Shown: positions 8,035-17,960 of the stretch, piece by piece | Position numbering within the stretch: position 1 is the first letter of the stretch | How the letters are laid out: the number at the start of each line of letters is the position of its first letter | Assembly: GCA_002371465.1 (NCBI GenBank) | Contig: DFIU01000010.1 | Coordinates: 62,001-126,000 of the forward strand | DNA: 64,000 bases | Direction of reading: 5' to 3' | DNA from: Lachnospiraceae bacterium UBA3689 | GTDB taxonomy: Bacteria > Bacillota > Clostridia > Lachnospirales > Lachnospiraceae | The notes under the pieces: model-generated | Seen by the model: only the letters and a program-made list of their open reading frames with translations | Told to the model about the DNA's origin: nothing | Databases searched by the model: none | Program-made: the position numbers and the translations under genes

Positions 8035-10506
8035 ATGAATAAGAAACAAGGGCTGAGTGAGGAAAGTCCGCATGCGGCGGAACTTGCTTATCTTAGGCAG
8101 GAAAATGAGACTCTGAAGGCGAAAGTGGAAGAGCTGCGCAGCCTGCTTGTAGAGCGGGAGCATGATGTCGCTTTGCTTCAGTCGTCCACAGCAATGCGGA
8201 TTTACCGGAAAATGCTCTTAAAGACCGGCCGAAAGGATCCCTTCGACCTTCTTCGACCGAAAATTGAGGAGGATCCGTCGGATTATCTGCCCGGCAGCAA
8301 AAAGATGTACCTGAATATCGACAATATCTCTTACTTCCGGGACTCAGTCTACATCCGGGGCTGGGCGTATGATACGAAGGCGATGACCGTACCCAAGGTC
8401 GTGATCCGGGACCGCAGCAGGGTACTTTCCTTAAGCAGCCGCTGGTATCCCCGAACCGACGTCAATGCCATGATGAGGATCGATGAGAATACCAATACCG
8501 GCTATACGATCGGCGTGAAGCTGTCGGATATCCGGCACTCGCCCCTCTTGGTTGAGTATGAGGATGAGTACGGCTATGTCCAGCGCGTCGTCGACGTCAT
8601 GCTGACGGAAGAGGAGCGCGAACGATACAATGAGGAATTCGGGGAGCCGACCTATGCCACCCAGAATGTCGCTTACAACGATTGGGCCCACAACCATCTG
8701 GTGACGGAGGAGGAACTGACCAGGCAGGCGGGTGAGACCTTCCCCTATATGCCCCTCATCAGCATCTGCATTCCGCTCTATCAGACGCGGCCTGATTATT
8801 TTGACGCCCTCATGGAAGGTCTGATCCATCAGTCCTATTCCAAAATTGAGATCTGTCTGGCGGACGGCAGCCCGGATGACAGTGTTGAGGAGATCGTCCG
8901 GCCCTATTTAAAGGACTCCAGGGTGATTTACCGGCATCTGGATGAGAATAAGGGGATTGCGGGCAATACCAATGCAGCCTTTGCCCTTGCCCACGGCGAC
9001 TTTATCATGCTCTGTGATCACGATGACGTCGTGGAAAAGGATGCCGTCTACGAAATCGTCAAGGCGATCAACCGGGATGAAAAGACGGATCTGGTCTATA
9101 CGGATGAGAACAAGCTGATGGAGGGGGAAAATATTTTTTTCAGCCCCAATTTCAAGCCTGATTTCAACCCGGATCTTCTAAGGTCCAATAACTACATCAC
9201 CCATATTCTGGTGGTCCGGACCTCTATCGTCCGGGAACTGGGAGGAGAACGGGAAGAATTCGACGGCGCTCAGGATTATGACTTCATTCTCCGGGCGACA
9301 GAGCGGGCGAGAGTGATCACCCACGTCCCCAAATTTCTCTATCACTGGAGGGCTCATGCCGAATCGACCGCCGGAAAACCGGAGAGTAAGATGTACGCCT
9401 ATGAGGCGGGAAGAAGGGCGATTGAGGCTCACTATGACCGCTGCGGCATCCCCGCCTCGGTGGAGCAGGCGCCGGATATCGGCAGCTACCGCTCCGTCTA
9501 CCGGATCCAGGGAGAACCCCTGGTCTCGATTATCATTCCCAATCGGGATATGAAGGACGTCCTGAAGCGGGCGGTCGATTCCATCTTTGAAAAGTCGACC
9601 TATCGGAATTTTGAAATTCTGATTGTGGAAAATAACTCAAAAACACAGGAAATCTTCGACTATTACCGGGAACTGGAGGCGGCTCATGCCAATGTCCGGG
9701 TCCTTACCTGGAAAGAGGGCTTTAATTATTCGGCGATCAACAATTTTGCCGCCGGGCAGGCGAAAGGGGACTATCTCCTCCTTTTGAACAATGACGTTGA
9801 GGTCATTACGGACCGCTGGATTGAGGAACTGCTGGGCTATTGTCAAAGACCCGATGTCGGTATCTGCGGGGCGAGGCTCTACTACCCCAACAACAAGCTG
9901 CAGCATGCCGGTATCGTAGTGGGGCTGGGCGGGATCGCCGGTCACATCTGCCACATGACCAAGCGCTCCGAGGGCGGTTACTACGGACGGGTCTTTAAAT
10001 CCCAGGACTGCAGCGCGGTGACGGCGGCATGTCTGATGGTTTCTAAGAAGATCTATGAAGAGGTAGGGGGCCTTGAGGAGCAGTTTGAGGTCGCCTACAA
10101 CGATGTGGATTTCTGCCTCAAGGTCAGAAAATTGGGCCTTTTGGTGGTTTATGACGCTTGGTGCCAGCTCTACCATTATGAGTCCTTGTCCCGCGGATCG
10201 GATGAGGCTGAGGTGGACAGAGAAAAGCACGACCGCCAGATGAGGGAAGCCCAGCTTTTAAAGGACCGGTGGCCGGAAATCTTTGAGCAGGGTGACCCCT
10301 ATTTTAATCCCAATCTGGAATACCAGGCGGCTGATTACGTGCTTAGGGGGACTGTCCCAAAGAACTACCGGCAGAGAATGGCGAAGCAGGAGAAGGAAGA
10401 GCGGGAGCGGATGGAAAAGCTCCTAAAAGAAAATCCGGAGTACGCTGCCAAAGTGGCGGAGATGAAACAGCAGGAAGAAGCTGAGGAAAATGAGAAGGTA
10501 TGGTAA
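8035..10506 (+). CDS. tandem-domain GT2 glycosyltransferase with N-terminal coiled coil
   Basis: I choose ATG 8035 (823 residues) because AAGAGGA lies just upstream; the in-frame ATG run at 8011-8019 overlaps the previous gene and lacks a good ribosome site. Residues about 10-50 form a leucine-heptad coiled coil, followed by AMRIYRKMLL..KDPF, a linker closely like one in the upstream giant protein (AMKAYRQYLR..PDPF). Then comes the RGWAYD domain, a first GT-A domain (from about 239, DHDD near 328, YTDENK) and a second (from about 495, LNND near 584). Both keep donor-binding acidic motifs, so each may be active, consistent with synthesis of a two-linkage repeat. Rhamnose is the likely donor given rfbC and rfbD, but this is inference. 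Confidence 0.88.
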   Translation: MNKKQGLSEESPHAAELAYLRQENETLKAKVEELRSLLVEREHDVALLQSSTAMRIYRKMLLKTGRKDPFDLLRPKIEEDPSDYLPGSKKMYLNIDNISYFRDSVYIRGWAYDTKAMTVPKVVIRDRSRVLSLSSRWYPRTDVNAMMRIDENTNTGYTIGVKLSDIRHSPLLVEYEDEYGYVQRVVDVMLTEEERERYNEEFGEPTYATQNVAYNDWAHNHLVTEEELTRQAGETFPYMPLISICIPLYQTRPDYFDALMEGLIHQSYSKIEICLADGSPDDSVEEIVRPYLKDSRVIYRHLDENKGIAGNTNAAFALAHGDFIMLCDHDDVVEKDAVYEIVKAINRDEKTDLVYTDENKLMEGENIFFSPNFKPDFNPDLLRSNNYITHILVVRTSIVRELGGEREEFDGAQDYDFILRATERARVITHVPKFLYHWRAHAESTAGKPESKMYAYEAGRRAIEAHYDRCGIPASVEQAPDIGSYRSVYRIQGEPLVSIIIPNRDMKDVLKRAVDSIFEKSTYRNFEILIVENNSKTQEIFDYYRELEAAHANVRVLTWKEGFNYSAINNFAAGQAKGDYLLLLNNDVEVITDRWIEELLGYCQRPDVGICGARLYYPNNKLQHAGIVVGLGGIAGHICHMTKRSEGGYYGRVFKSQDCSAVTAACLMVSKKIYEEVGGLEEQFEVAYNDVDFCLKVRKLGLLVVYDAWCQLYHYESLSRGSDEAEVDREKHDRQMREAQLLKDRWPEIFEQGDPYFNPNLEYQAADYVLRGTVPKNYRQRMAKQEKEERERMEKLLKENPEYAAKVAEMKQQEEAEENEKVW

Positions 10507-12926
10507 TTAACAACGGATTTCTCGTTAAAAACGACAGATTTTCCCTGATTGAGGAAGACCTCTATCAGATCCGGGGCTGGCTTGCGCCCAGGACGGAACT
10601 CACGGCAGTTCTGGGCGACAGGGAAGTTCCGGTCCAGGTTCAGAAGGTGACGGAGAATGTCGATGAACGCTACGGCGGATCGGAGGCGGTTGCCCAGTTC
10701 CGTTTTTCCGACCGGGACCTGCAAAAGGGGGCCCTCAAGGTCTATGCAAAGGGAGAAAAGGGCAGGAGACTCTCCTTTGAGATTACTGCCAGGGAGATTC
10801 TGCTTAAAAAAAATCCGGTTCAGGTCTTTGTCGATGACTACACGGTCAGTCGGGGAAGAAACCTCTTCCGCCTGCAGGGCTGGGCGGCTGCCAAAGAGCC
10901 GGTTACAATCGAAGTCCTGGATGATGAGGGGAAGCCTCTTGCCTGCAAAAATGAGACCTACCGGCGCATGGACGTCGTTGACCTCTTCGACGAATATCCG
11001 ATCGATGATCACTGCGGTTTTTTAATTGAGATCGAGCCCCTACCACCATCCCGGGTCCATGTTTTATTTAAGGCAGGGGACCATGTCCTGACCCGGGTCT
11101 ATGAAACGGACTCTTTCCATGCAGGAAGGGAAAGAGCCGGCCGGCTGATGGACAAGGGGATCAAGTATCTTAAGTACAACGGTCCCTCGGCACTTGCGCA
11201 AAAGACCTGGAACAGGCTCTTTAATCCGGCTATGCGGCCGGTCGTCTATGGGGATTGGATCAAAAAGCATCTGCCGTCCGACCGGGTTCTGGCGAAACAA
11301 AGACATGCGGTCTTTCCCTACCGGCCCCTCATCAGCCTTGTCGTGCCCCTTTACCGGACGCCGGAGGAGTTTTTGATCCAGCTGGTCGATAGCGTCAAAA
11401 ACCAGTCCTATGAAAACTGGGAGCTGATCCTGTCGGACGGATCAGGACCTGACTCTCCGCTTGATCCTATCCTGGATCAGATAGAGGCAGGGGATGACCG
11501 GATCCACGCCATTCGCAACGGCAGGCAGCTGCAGATCTCGGAGAATACCAATGAGGGCTTAAAGGCGGCAAAGGGGGACTGGATCGCCTTTGCCGATCAC
11601 GACGACCTCCTGGTCAGAAGCGCCCTCTTTGAGGCAGTATCAGCGATCAATCGGAAACGGGACACCGAGCTGATCTATACGGACGAGGACAAGATCGGCA
11701 TCGGCGAAAAGTATATGCAGCCCAATTTAAAGCCCGATTTTGACCCCGATTTTTTGCGGTCGGTCAACTATATCTGTCATCTGCTCCTGGTCAGCCGGGG
11801 GCTTTTGGACCGGGTCGGTCTTTTGCGAAAAGAATTCGACGGAGCCCAGGACTATGATTTCGTCTTGAGATGCACGGAGGCAACTGATAAGATTGTTCAT
11901 ATCCCCAAGATTCTCTACCACTGGCGCTTCTTTGAGGGAAGTACGGCGGCAAATCCGGAGAGTAAGAGCTATGCCTTTGAAGCCGGAAGGAGAGCGGTGC
12001 AGGCTCATTACGACCGCTTGGGGCTGCCGGCGGAGGCCGTAAACGGAGAATACCCGGGCATCTATCGAACCCGCTATCACTGGAAGGACCAGCCTCTGGT
12101 CAGTGTCCTCATTCCCAACAAGGACCACGCGGACGATCTGAAACAGTGTCTGAAAGGGATTCTCAAGGACCGGGGCTGGCAGAACTTTGAAGTTATCATC
12201 ATCGAGAATAACAGCACAGAGGCGGAGACCTTTTCTTATTACGAAGAGCTGAAGAAGCAGGATGCCCGCATCCGCGTGGTGACCTACGAGGGCGGCTTCA
12301 ACTATTCCGCCATCAACAACTTCGGCGCCCGCTTTGCCAAGGGGGACTATCTCTTCCTTTTAAATAACGACACGGAGTGTATCTCGGAGGATGTCATCGG
12401 GGAACTGATGGGCTTTTGCATGCGGGAGGACGTGGGGGCAGTGGGTGCTCGCCTCTACTATGGGGACGATACGATCCAGCACGCAGGTGTCATTGTGGGC
12501 TGGGGCGGCATCGCCGGCCACGCCTTTGTCAATCAGAGCAGGGGAGAGACCGGCTACCAGCACCGGATCATCTGTCAGCAGGACTACTCGGCAGAGACCG
12601 CAGCCTGCCTGATGGTCAAAAAGAGTGTCTTTGACCGGATCGGGGGATTTTCGGAGGACCTGGCGGTCGCCTTTAACGACATCGACCTCTGCATGAAGAT
12701 CCGCAGGGCGGGCTATCTGATCGTCTACAACCCCTACTGCGAGCTGCACCACTATGAGTCCAAGTCGCGGGGCCTGGACCAGGGCAATCCGGAGAAGGTC
12801 AGGAGATTTCAGAATGAAATGGCAATTTTCCAGAAGAAATGGCCGGAGATTCTGCGGGACGGCGATCCCTACTACAATCCCAACCTCTCGATGGTGACCC
12901 AGGATTTTTCTTTGAAACGAAATTAA
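10500..12926 (+). CDS. tandem-domain GT2 glycosyltransferase
   Basis: An 808-residue enzyme overlapping the previous gene by 7 bases, with GAGAAGG before ATG 10500. The N-terminus (about 1-230) carries beta-rich domains, including two copies of a pattern ending in GW (IRGWLA near 20 and LQGWAA near 125). The first GT-A domain starts near 275 (PLISLVVPLYRT, DHDD near 366, YTDEDK); the second near 531 (PLVSVLIPNKDH, LNND near 622). The C-terminal part contains the FNYSAINNFG, IQHAGVIVG and FNDIDLCMKI motifs shared by all four tandem enzymes here. It acts in the cytoplasm or at the membrane on the growing lipid-linked glycan. Sugar specificity cannot be read from the sequence. Confidence 0.88.
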   Translation: MVINNGFLVKNDRFSLIEEDLYQIRGWLAPRTELTAVLGDREVPVQVQKVTENVDERYGGSEAVAQFRFSDRDLQKGALKVYAKGEKGRRLSFEITAREILLKKNPVQVFVDDYTVSRGRNLFRLQGWAAAKEPVTIEVLDDEGKPLACKNETYRRMDVVDLFDEYPIDDHCGFLIEIEPLPPSRVHVLFKAGDHVLTRVYETDSFHAGRERAGRLMDKGIKYLKYNGPSALAQKTWNRLFNPAMRPVVYGDWIKKHLPSDRVLAKQRHAVFPYRPLISLVVPLYRTPEEFLIQLVDSVKNQSYENWELILSDGSGPDSPLDPILDQIEAGDDRIHAIRNGRQLQISENTNEGLKAAKGDWIAFADHDDLLVRSALFEAVSAINRKRDTELIYTDEDKIGIGEKYMQPNLKPDFDPDFLRSVNYICHLLLVSRGLLDRVGLLRKEFDGAQDYDFVLRCTEATDKIVHIPKILYHWRFFEGSTAANPESKSYAFEAGRRAVQAHYDRLGLPAEAVNGEYPGIYRTRYHWKDQPLVSVLIPNKDHADDLKQCLKGILKDRGWQNFEVIIIENNSTEAETFSYYEELKKQDARIRVVTYEGGFNYSAINNFGARFAKGDYLFLLNNDTECISEDVIGELMGFCMREDVGAVGARLYYGDDTIQHAGVIVGWGGIAGHAFVNQSRGETGYQHRIICQQDYSAETAACLMVKKSVFDRIGGFSEDLAVAFNDIDLCMKIRRAGYLIVYNPYCELHHYESKSRGLDQGNPEKVRRFQNEMAIFQKKWPEILRDGDPYYNPNLSMVTQDFSLKRN

Positions 12927-12938
12927 AGGAGACGGACT

Positions 12939-13868
12939 ATGAAGGTATTTGTAACAGGCGTCAGCGGACAGCTGGGCCACGATGTCATGAATGAACTGGC
13001 AAAACGGGGCTATGAGGGAATTGGCAGCGATATCCAGCCCACCTACGGCGGGGCACAGGACGGAACGGCTGTTACGACTATGCCCTATGTCAGGCTTGAT
13101 ATCACTGATGCGGAGGTTGTCAGGAAGACGCTGACGGATCTTCGCCCGGACGTCATTGTCCACTGCGCCGCCTGGACCGCCGTCGATATGGCGGAGGACG
13201 ATGATCTGGTTCCCAAAGTGAAGGCGGTCAACGTCGGCGGGACCCGGAATATCGCGGATGCTGCCAAGGCTCTTGACGCCAAGATGGTCTACATCAGCAC
13301 CGACTACGTCTTTAACGGTCAGGGAAGTGAGCCCTGGGACCCGGACTGCAGGGATTTTGCCCCCCTCAATGTCTATGGTGAGACCAAGCTGGGCGGAGAA
13401 GAGGCGGTTTCCGGTACCTTGGACAAATATTTTATCGTCAGAATCGCCTGGGTCTTCGGCGTCAACGGCAGGAACTTCATCAAGACCATGCTGAAGGTCG
13501 GCAGGACCCACGACGAGGTCCGCGTGGTCAACGACCAGATCGGAACGCCCACTTATACCTACGACCTGGCGCGGCTTTTGGTCGATATGATCGAAACAGA
13601 CCGCTATGGTTACTACCATGCGACCAATGAGGGCGGCTACATCTCCTGGTATGATTTTACGAAAGAGATCTACCGGCAGGCGGGTCTTTCGACCAAAGTT
13701 ACGCCGGTGACGACAGAAGAGTACGGTCTGTCCAAGGCGGCAAGACCCTTCAATTCCAGACTGGATAAGTCCAAGCTGGTAAAAAATGGTTTTCAGCCCC
13801 TACCGGATTGGAAGGACGCGCTTACAAGGTACCTGGAGATTCTGAAGAAGAATGAGAACGATCAATAA
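12939..13868 (+). CDS. rfbD: dTDP-4-dehydrorhamnose reductase
   Basis: Last step of dTDP-L-rhamnose synthesis: NAD(P)H-dependent reduction of dTDP-4-keto-L-rhamnose. It is an extended short-chain dehydrogenase with the N-terminal nucleotide motif TGVSGQLG, the YISTDYVFNG strand and the catalytic YGETK (YxxxK). At 309 residues it is of normal family length. The start ATG is preceded by AAAGGAGA. The 3' end overlaps the following membrane-protein gene by 17 bases, so translation is probably coupled. Its place among the glycosyltransferase genes is the main reason to think rhamnose is a component of the glycan. Confidence 0.95.
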   Translation: MKVFVTGVSGQLGHDVMNELAKRGYEGIGSDIQPTYGGAQDGTAVTTMPYVRLDITDAEVVRKTLTDLRPDVIVHCAAWTAVDMAEDDDLVPKVKAVNVGGTRNIADAAKALDAKMVYISTDYVFNGQGSEPWDPDCRDFAPLNVYGETKLGGEEAVSGTLDKYFIVRIAWVFGVNGRNFIKTMLKVGRTHDEVRVVNDQIGTPTYTYDLARLLVDMIETDRYGYYHATNEGGYISWYDFTKEIYRQAGLSTKVTPVTTEEYGLSKAARPFNSRLDKSKLVKNGFQPLPDWKDALTRYLEILKKNENDQ

Positions 13869-16161
13869 AAACTTCCATCTTAGCACCTTACTGCTCCTGC
13901 TTGCTACAACAGGGGCAGTTTCTGTGTTTATCCTAAGCCCCTATCTGTTCGGCAACTATCTCTTTACTTTTTTGGACGTCGGATCGGATACGGCGCAGCA
14001 GTACCTGTCCCTCTATGCCTCGATCGCAAGAAATCTGTCAGGCGGCCATTTTTCCCTCTGGGACAGCACCAATGGCTTTGGAAATAACATCTTTATCATG
14101 AATCTGACCAATCCCGCCCTTCTGGTCGTCTACCTGATCGGAGCGGTATTCGGTGCGGAAGTTATTCCGTTTTGCATGGGATGGGTCTATTTGGCGGAAC
14201 TGCTGGCTTCCGGAGCAGCAATCTACCTCTTTCTTACGGAATTTTCATTCAGCGAACCCGTCAAGCTCCTGACCGGCGTCATGTATACCTTCAGCGGCTT
14301 TATGCTGGTCTGGGGCCAGCATTATCAGTTTGGGATCGTTCCGGTTCTCGTGCCGCTGGAGCTGCTGATGGCGGAACGATTCTTAAGAAACCGTCGCAGG
14401 TGGATCGGACTCGTCTTAATGACCTTTTTGCTGGTGATGAACAGCATGTATGTGGCTTACATGACGCTTCTGATGAGCGGCTCCTATGTGATCGGAAGAT
14501 CGATTCTGCGGCACAGCCGGTTAAGGGAAGGAGTACGGGAAGTGCTGCAAAGCGCGGGAGCCATGATTCTGGGTGTCTGTCTCGCCGGCTGCAGCCTGAT
14601 CCCGTCGGCGATGGCAATTTCAACAGTCTCCGATCGTCTGGAGCAGAAGACCTCTCTCTTTCATCGTCTGTTTCTGGAACGCTTTCCCAGGGAGTATTTT
14701 GTGACTCTTGCCGGGCGCACTTTTTCCACGACGGCAAGGGGAATCAATCGGTTTGACGGATATCTGAACTACTACGAGGCACCGTGTCTCTTTTTTTCGA
14801 CCCTGTTCATCTTTCTGGCGCTTCAGTACGTCTTTTTGATTCCGGGAATGAGAAGCGGGAAAAAGCAGAAGATCCTGCACTATGCAGCCGGTGTAGTTGC
14901 GGCTGCCGGCGTCGCCCTGCCAACTCTTCCCGTCATCATGAACGGCTTCACGGGGGTGTTTTCCAGATTTTTCTTCCTATATATGGTCTATTTTGCCCTC
15001 GTATCCGCCTTTACACTCCGCGAAATGATAGAGTACGGAAGGATCAGCCGGATTGGCCTGGCGCTGGGCTTTCTTGCGGTCCTGTATTTTTATACCAGAT
15101 ACCTCAGAGCTTATCTTCCCAATCCCAAGGGGACTTCTCTGGCCCTTCTGGCGACGGGGCTTATTATGGGAGCCGCCCTCGCCAGTCTCGGGCGGAAAGG
15201 GCGGAGCCGGTCGACTAAGTGGGCGATCGGCGTCCTGCTCCTTGCCCTGCTTGTCAATGTGGCAGCGGACGGAAGATCCAATTTTGTCCCGCTTAGGAAT
15301 CAGAAGATCGAGTTTTTGGAGGACGCGGGAAATTTCCGGCTGGCAGAGACCAAAACAGGTGAGTTTATGGACACCATGACGGATTCGGATACGAAGGCGG
15401 CTCTTCAGCTGATCCGAAAGGAGGAATCCGAGTTTATCAGGATTGAAAAGCTCTATGGCGCGACGGTCTGCATGGACAGCGCGTTTCAGGGCTACGCCGG
15501 AGTAAGTACCTACAACTCGATCCCCAACAAAGACCTGAAGGAGTTTGTCCGGACCTACTGGCCGGGGCTTTCCTATCAGGATCTGATGCACTGGTCCTTC
15601 TGGTTTTCCGGCTGGAAAGATGACAGCAGGCAGGCTGAGGCTGCCGGCATCCGCTACCTGCTGACCAGGGACCAGAAGCGTTTACCCGGCTATGAACCCT
15701 GGAAGACGGTCGGTTCGGTGCAGATCCTGAAAAATGATTCGGTTCAAAGTATCGGCAGTTTCTATGATCAGGGCGCTTATCGGGATCTGGGGCAGGATCC
15801 GGAGGGAACCCATCTGGCCCAGGTGTCCTATGACCAAAGGGATAGGGATGCGGTCCTGTCCATTCCCGATCCGGACCATGCCGACCGGATGACCGCCTCT
15901 GTTACAGCCCCCAAAGACGGCCTCTTCTATCTGGCTCTGCCGTTTGAGCAGGGCTGGAGCATCCGGGTCGATGGAAAGAAAGTCGATCCTGTCCGGGTCA
16001 ATGCCGGCATGACGGGTGTGCCGCTTAAAAAGGGCAGTCACAAGCTGACCCTGCGCTATGTGAGTCCAGGGCTTAAGGCCGGCATCGGCTTAAGCCTGAT
16101 GGCGCTGGCAGTCTTTATCATAGCCCTGGTTCGATCAGGAAAAAGGAAGCAAAGAGCATGA
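13852..16161 (+). CDS. YfhO-family polytopic membrane protein, probable GT-C-type glycosyl transfer protein
   Basis: A 769-residue multi-pass membrane protein with an early extracytoplasmic loop (FLDVGSDTAQQY), long hydrophobic core and a C-terminal extracytoplasmic region ending in a conserved YfhO-like tail (LALPFEQGWSIRVDGK, a short PVRVNAGMTGVPLKKGSHKL stretch, then a last membrane helix and a basic end). YfhO proteins resemble GT-C glycosyltransferases and in Bacillus are linked to sugar decoration of lipoteichoic acid. Here it would use a lipid-linked sugar to decorate the polymer outside the membrane. It overlaps rfbD upstream and, by 4 bases (ATGA), the next GT2 gene downstream. Donor and acceptor are unknown. 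Confidence 0.83.
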   Translation: MRTINKNFHLSTLLLLLATTGAVSVFILSPYLFGNYLFTFLDVGSDTAQQYLSLYASIARNLSGGHFSLWDSTNGFGNNIFIMNLTNPALLVVYLIGAVFGAEVIPFCMGWVYLAELLASGAAIYLFLTEFSFSEPVKLLTGVMYTFSGFMLVWGQHYQFGIVPVLVPLELLMAERFLRNRRRWIGLVLMTFLLVMNSMYVAYMTLLMSGSYVIGRSILRHSRLREGVREVLQSAGAMILGVCLAGCSLIPSAMAISTVSDRLEQKTSLFHRLFLERFPREYFVTLAGRTFSTTARGINRFDGYLNYYEAPCLFFSTLFIFLALQYVFLIPGMRSGKKQKILHYAAGVVAAAGVALPTLPVIMNGFTGVFSRFFFLYMVYFALVSAFTLREMIEYGRISRIGLALGFLAVLYFYTRYLRAYLPNPKGTSLALLATGLIMGAALASLGRKGRSRSTKWAIGVLLLALLVNVAADGRSNFVPLRNQKIEFLEDAGNFRLAETKTGEFMDTMTDSDTKAALQLIRKEESEFIRIEKLYGATVCMDSAFQGYAGVSTYNSIPNKDLKEFVRTYWPGLSYQDLMHWSFWFSGWKDDSRQAEAAGIRYLLTRDQKRLPGYEPWKTVGSVQILKNDSVQSIGSFYDQGAYRDLGQDPEGTHLAQVSYDQRDRDAVLSIPDPDHADRMTASVTAPKDGLFYLALPFEQGWSIRVDGKKVDPVRVNAGMTGVPLKKGSHKLTLRYVSPGLKAGIGLSLMALAVFIIALVRSGKRKQRA

Positions 16162-17957
16162 GATTACCGATTACTCCCTATAAAATCAAGAAAGCCTTTC
16201 TCTACTGGCGCCACTTCGGAACCAGAGAGTTTTTTAACCATCTGGCTGACCGGCTGGAGGCTAAGGACATCCCCTATGACGCCTGGCGCAGGGACCACTG
16301 CGTCCGTGAGGAGGAGCTGGCGAGACAGGCTAAATGCACCTTTCCCAGTATGCCCCTGATCTCGATCGTGGTTCCAGCCTACCATACGCCAAAACAGTTC
16401 CTTTTAGAGCTGATCGAGTCGGTTGAAAGGCAGAGCTATGCCAACTGGGAACTATGCATCGCCGACGCCGGAGCTTCGGATGAGGCAGGGGAGGCTGCTG
16501 TCGGGGCAGTGGTCAGGTTCTGCCGGCAAAAGGACAGCCGGATCCGTTATCTGGCTCTTGAGCAAAACTATAACATCGCGGAAAATACCAACCGGGCGAT
16601 CGGGATGGCGAAGGGGGACTACCTCGCCTTTCTCGACCACGACGACCTGATCGAGCCGGACGCCCTCTTTGAGTTTGTCCGTGCCATCAATGAAAGCGGA
16701 GCGGACCTCCTGTACACGGATGAGGACAAGGTCCGAGCCGACCGGTCCAGGTACTACCAGCCACATTTTAAACCCGAGTTCAATCTGGACCTGCTACGGT
16801 CCAACAACTACATCACCCATTTTCTGTGCGTCAAAAAGTCTCTGGCAAAAGAGGCGGGGGTCTTTGACCCGTCCTTAAGCGGGGCGCAGGATTATGATTT
16901 TATTTTCCGCTGCGTAGAAAAGGCGCAGAAGATTGTCCGTATCCCAAGGGTTCTCTACCACTGGAGGACCCACCAGGCTTCGACGGCGGACAATCCCATG
17001 AGCAAGCTCTACGCCTATGACGCGGGGCAGCGGGCGATCGAAGGGCATTTAAAGCGGTGCGGAGTCAAGGGAAGGGTTGAACAACTGCCGGATCTGGGTT
17101 TTTACCGGGTCCGCTATCCGGTGGAAGGGCAGCCCCTGGTTTCGGTTCTGATCCCCAATAAGGACCAGGCCGAGATGCTTAAGACCTGTATCGACGCCGT
17201 TTTAGCTGTCGATTATGACAATATAGAAATTATCGTGATCGAAAATAACAGCACGGAGCCCGAGACCTTCGCTTATTACAAGGAACTGGAGGGCCTGGAC
17301 CGGGTCCGGGTCGTCCGGTGGGAGGGCGGCTTTAACTATTCCGCGATCAACAACTACGGGGCTACTTTTGCCCAGGGTGACTACCTGCTTTTGCTCAACA
17401 ACGATGTCCGGGGGACCATTTCCAGGACCTGGCTGAAGGAAATGCTGGGCGTCTGCCAGAGACCGGACGTGGGGGCGGTCGGAGCCAGGCTCTACTATCC
17501 GGACAACCGGATTCAGCACGCCGGCATCGTGATCGGGATCGGGGGCATTGCGGGCTCCATGTTTGTCGACCTGCCCAGGGGCAGGAGCGGCTATCTGCAC
17601 AAGGCGGCCCTGATGCAGGATTTAAGCGCCGTGACAGCTGCCTGCATGATGGTCAAGCGGTCTGTCTTTTATGAAGTGGGAGGTCTGACCGAGGACCTGG
17701 CGGTTGCCTTTAACGATGTGGATTTCTGCCTTAAGATCGTAGACAAGGGCTATCGGATCGTATATGATCCCTATGCGGAACTCTACCACGACGAGTCCCG
17801 GACGAGAGGAGCGGAGGACAGCAAAGAAAAGGTCAGACGGTTCCAGGGGGAGATCGAATATATGCGAAGCCACTGGTCGGATATCTTAAAGAAGGGCGAT
17901 CCCATGTATAACCCCAACCTCTCTCTTAAGAAGTGGAATTATTCTCTGAAGGTATAA
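16158..17957 (+). CDS. tandem-domain GT2 glycosyltransferase (short form)
   Basis: A 599-residue enzyme with two GT-A domains and almost no N-terminal extension: first domain from about 64 (ISIVVPAYHT, DHDD near 160, YTDEDK), second from about 325 (VSVLIPNKDQ, LNND near 413), followed by the FNDVDFCLKI and YHDESRTRG region. It has neither the RGWA domain nor the coiled coil of its three longer relatives, so it shows the catalytic core alone. The start overlaps the YfhO-like gene by 4 bases and the next GT2 gene begins 3 bases after its stop. It probably adds a defined pair of sugars to the lipid-linked chain. Confidence 0.88.
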   Translation: MRLPITPYKIKKAFLYWRHFGTREFFNHLADRLEAKDIPYDAWRRDHCVREEELARQAKCTFPSMPLISIVVPAYHTPKQFLLELIESVERQSYANWELCIADAGASDEAGEAAVGAVVRFCRQKDSRIRYLALEQNYNIAENTNRAIGMAKGDYLAFLDHDDLIEPDALFEFVRAINESGADLLYTDEDKVRADRSRYYQPHFKPEFNLDLLRSNNYITHFLCVKKSLAKEAGVFDPSLSGAQDYDFIFRCVEKAQKIVRIPRVLYHWRTHQASTADNPMSKLYAYDAGQRAIEGHLKRCGVKGRVEQLPDLGFYRVRYPVEGQPLVSVLIPNKDQAEMLKTCIDAVLAVDYDNIEIIVIENNSTEPETFAYYKELEGLDRVRVVRWEGGFNYSAINNYGATFAQGDYLLLLNNDVRGTISRTWLKEMLGVCQRPDVGAVGARLYYPDNRIQHAGIVIGIGGIAGSMFVDLPRGRSGYLHKAALMQDLSAVTAACMMVKRSVFYEVGGLTEDLAVAFNDVDFCLKIVDKGYRIVYDPYAELYHDESRTRGAEDSKEKVRRFQGEIEYMRSHWSDILKKGDPMYNPNLSLKKWNYSLKV

Positions 17958-17960
17958 AAT

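Noticed and set aside
12360..13619. Long open frame on the minus strand (over 400 codons) opposite a glycosyltransferase gene and rfbD
   Set aside because: It lies wholly antisense to two well-supported genes, crosses their boundary, and its translation shows no recognisable motif. Similar long antisense frames occur opposite carB, the Wzt gene and other GC-rich genes here and follow from codon bias.
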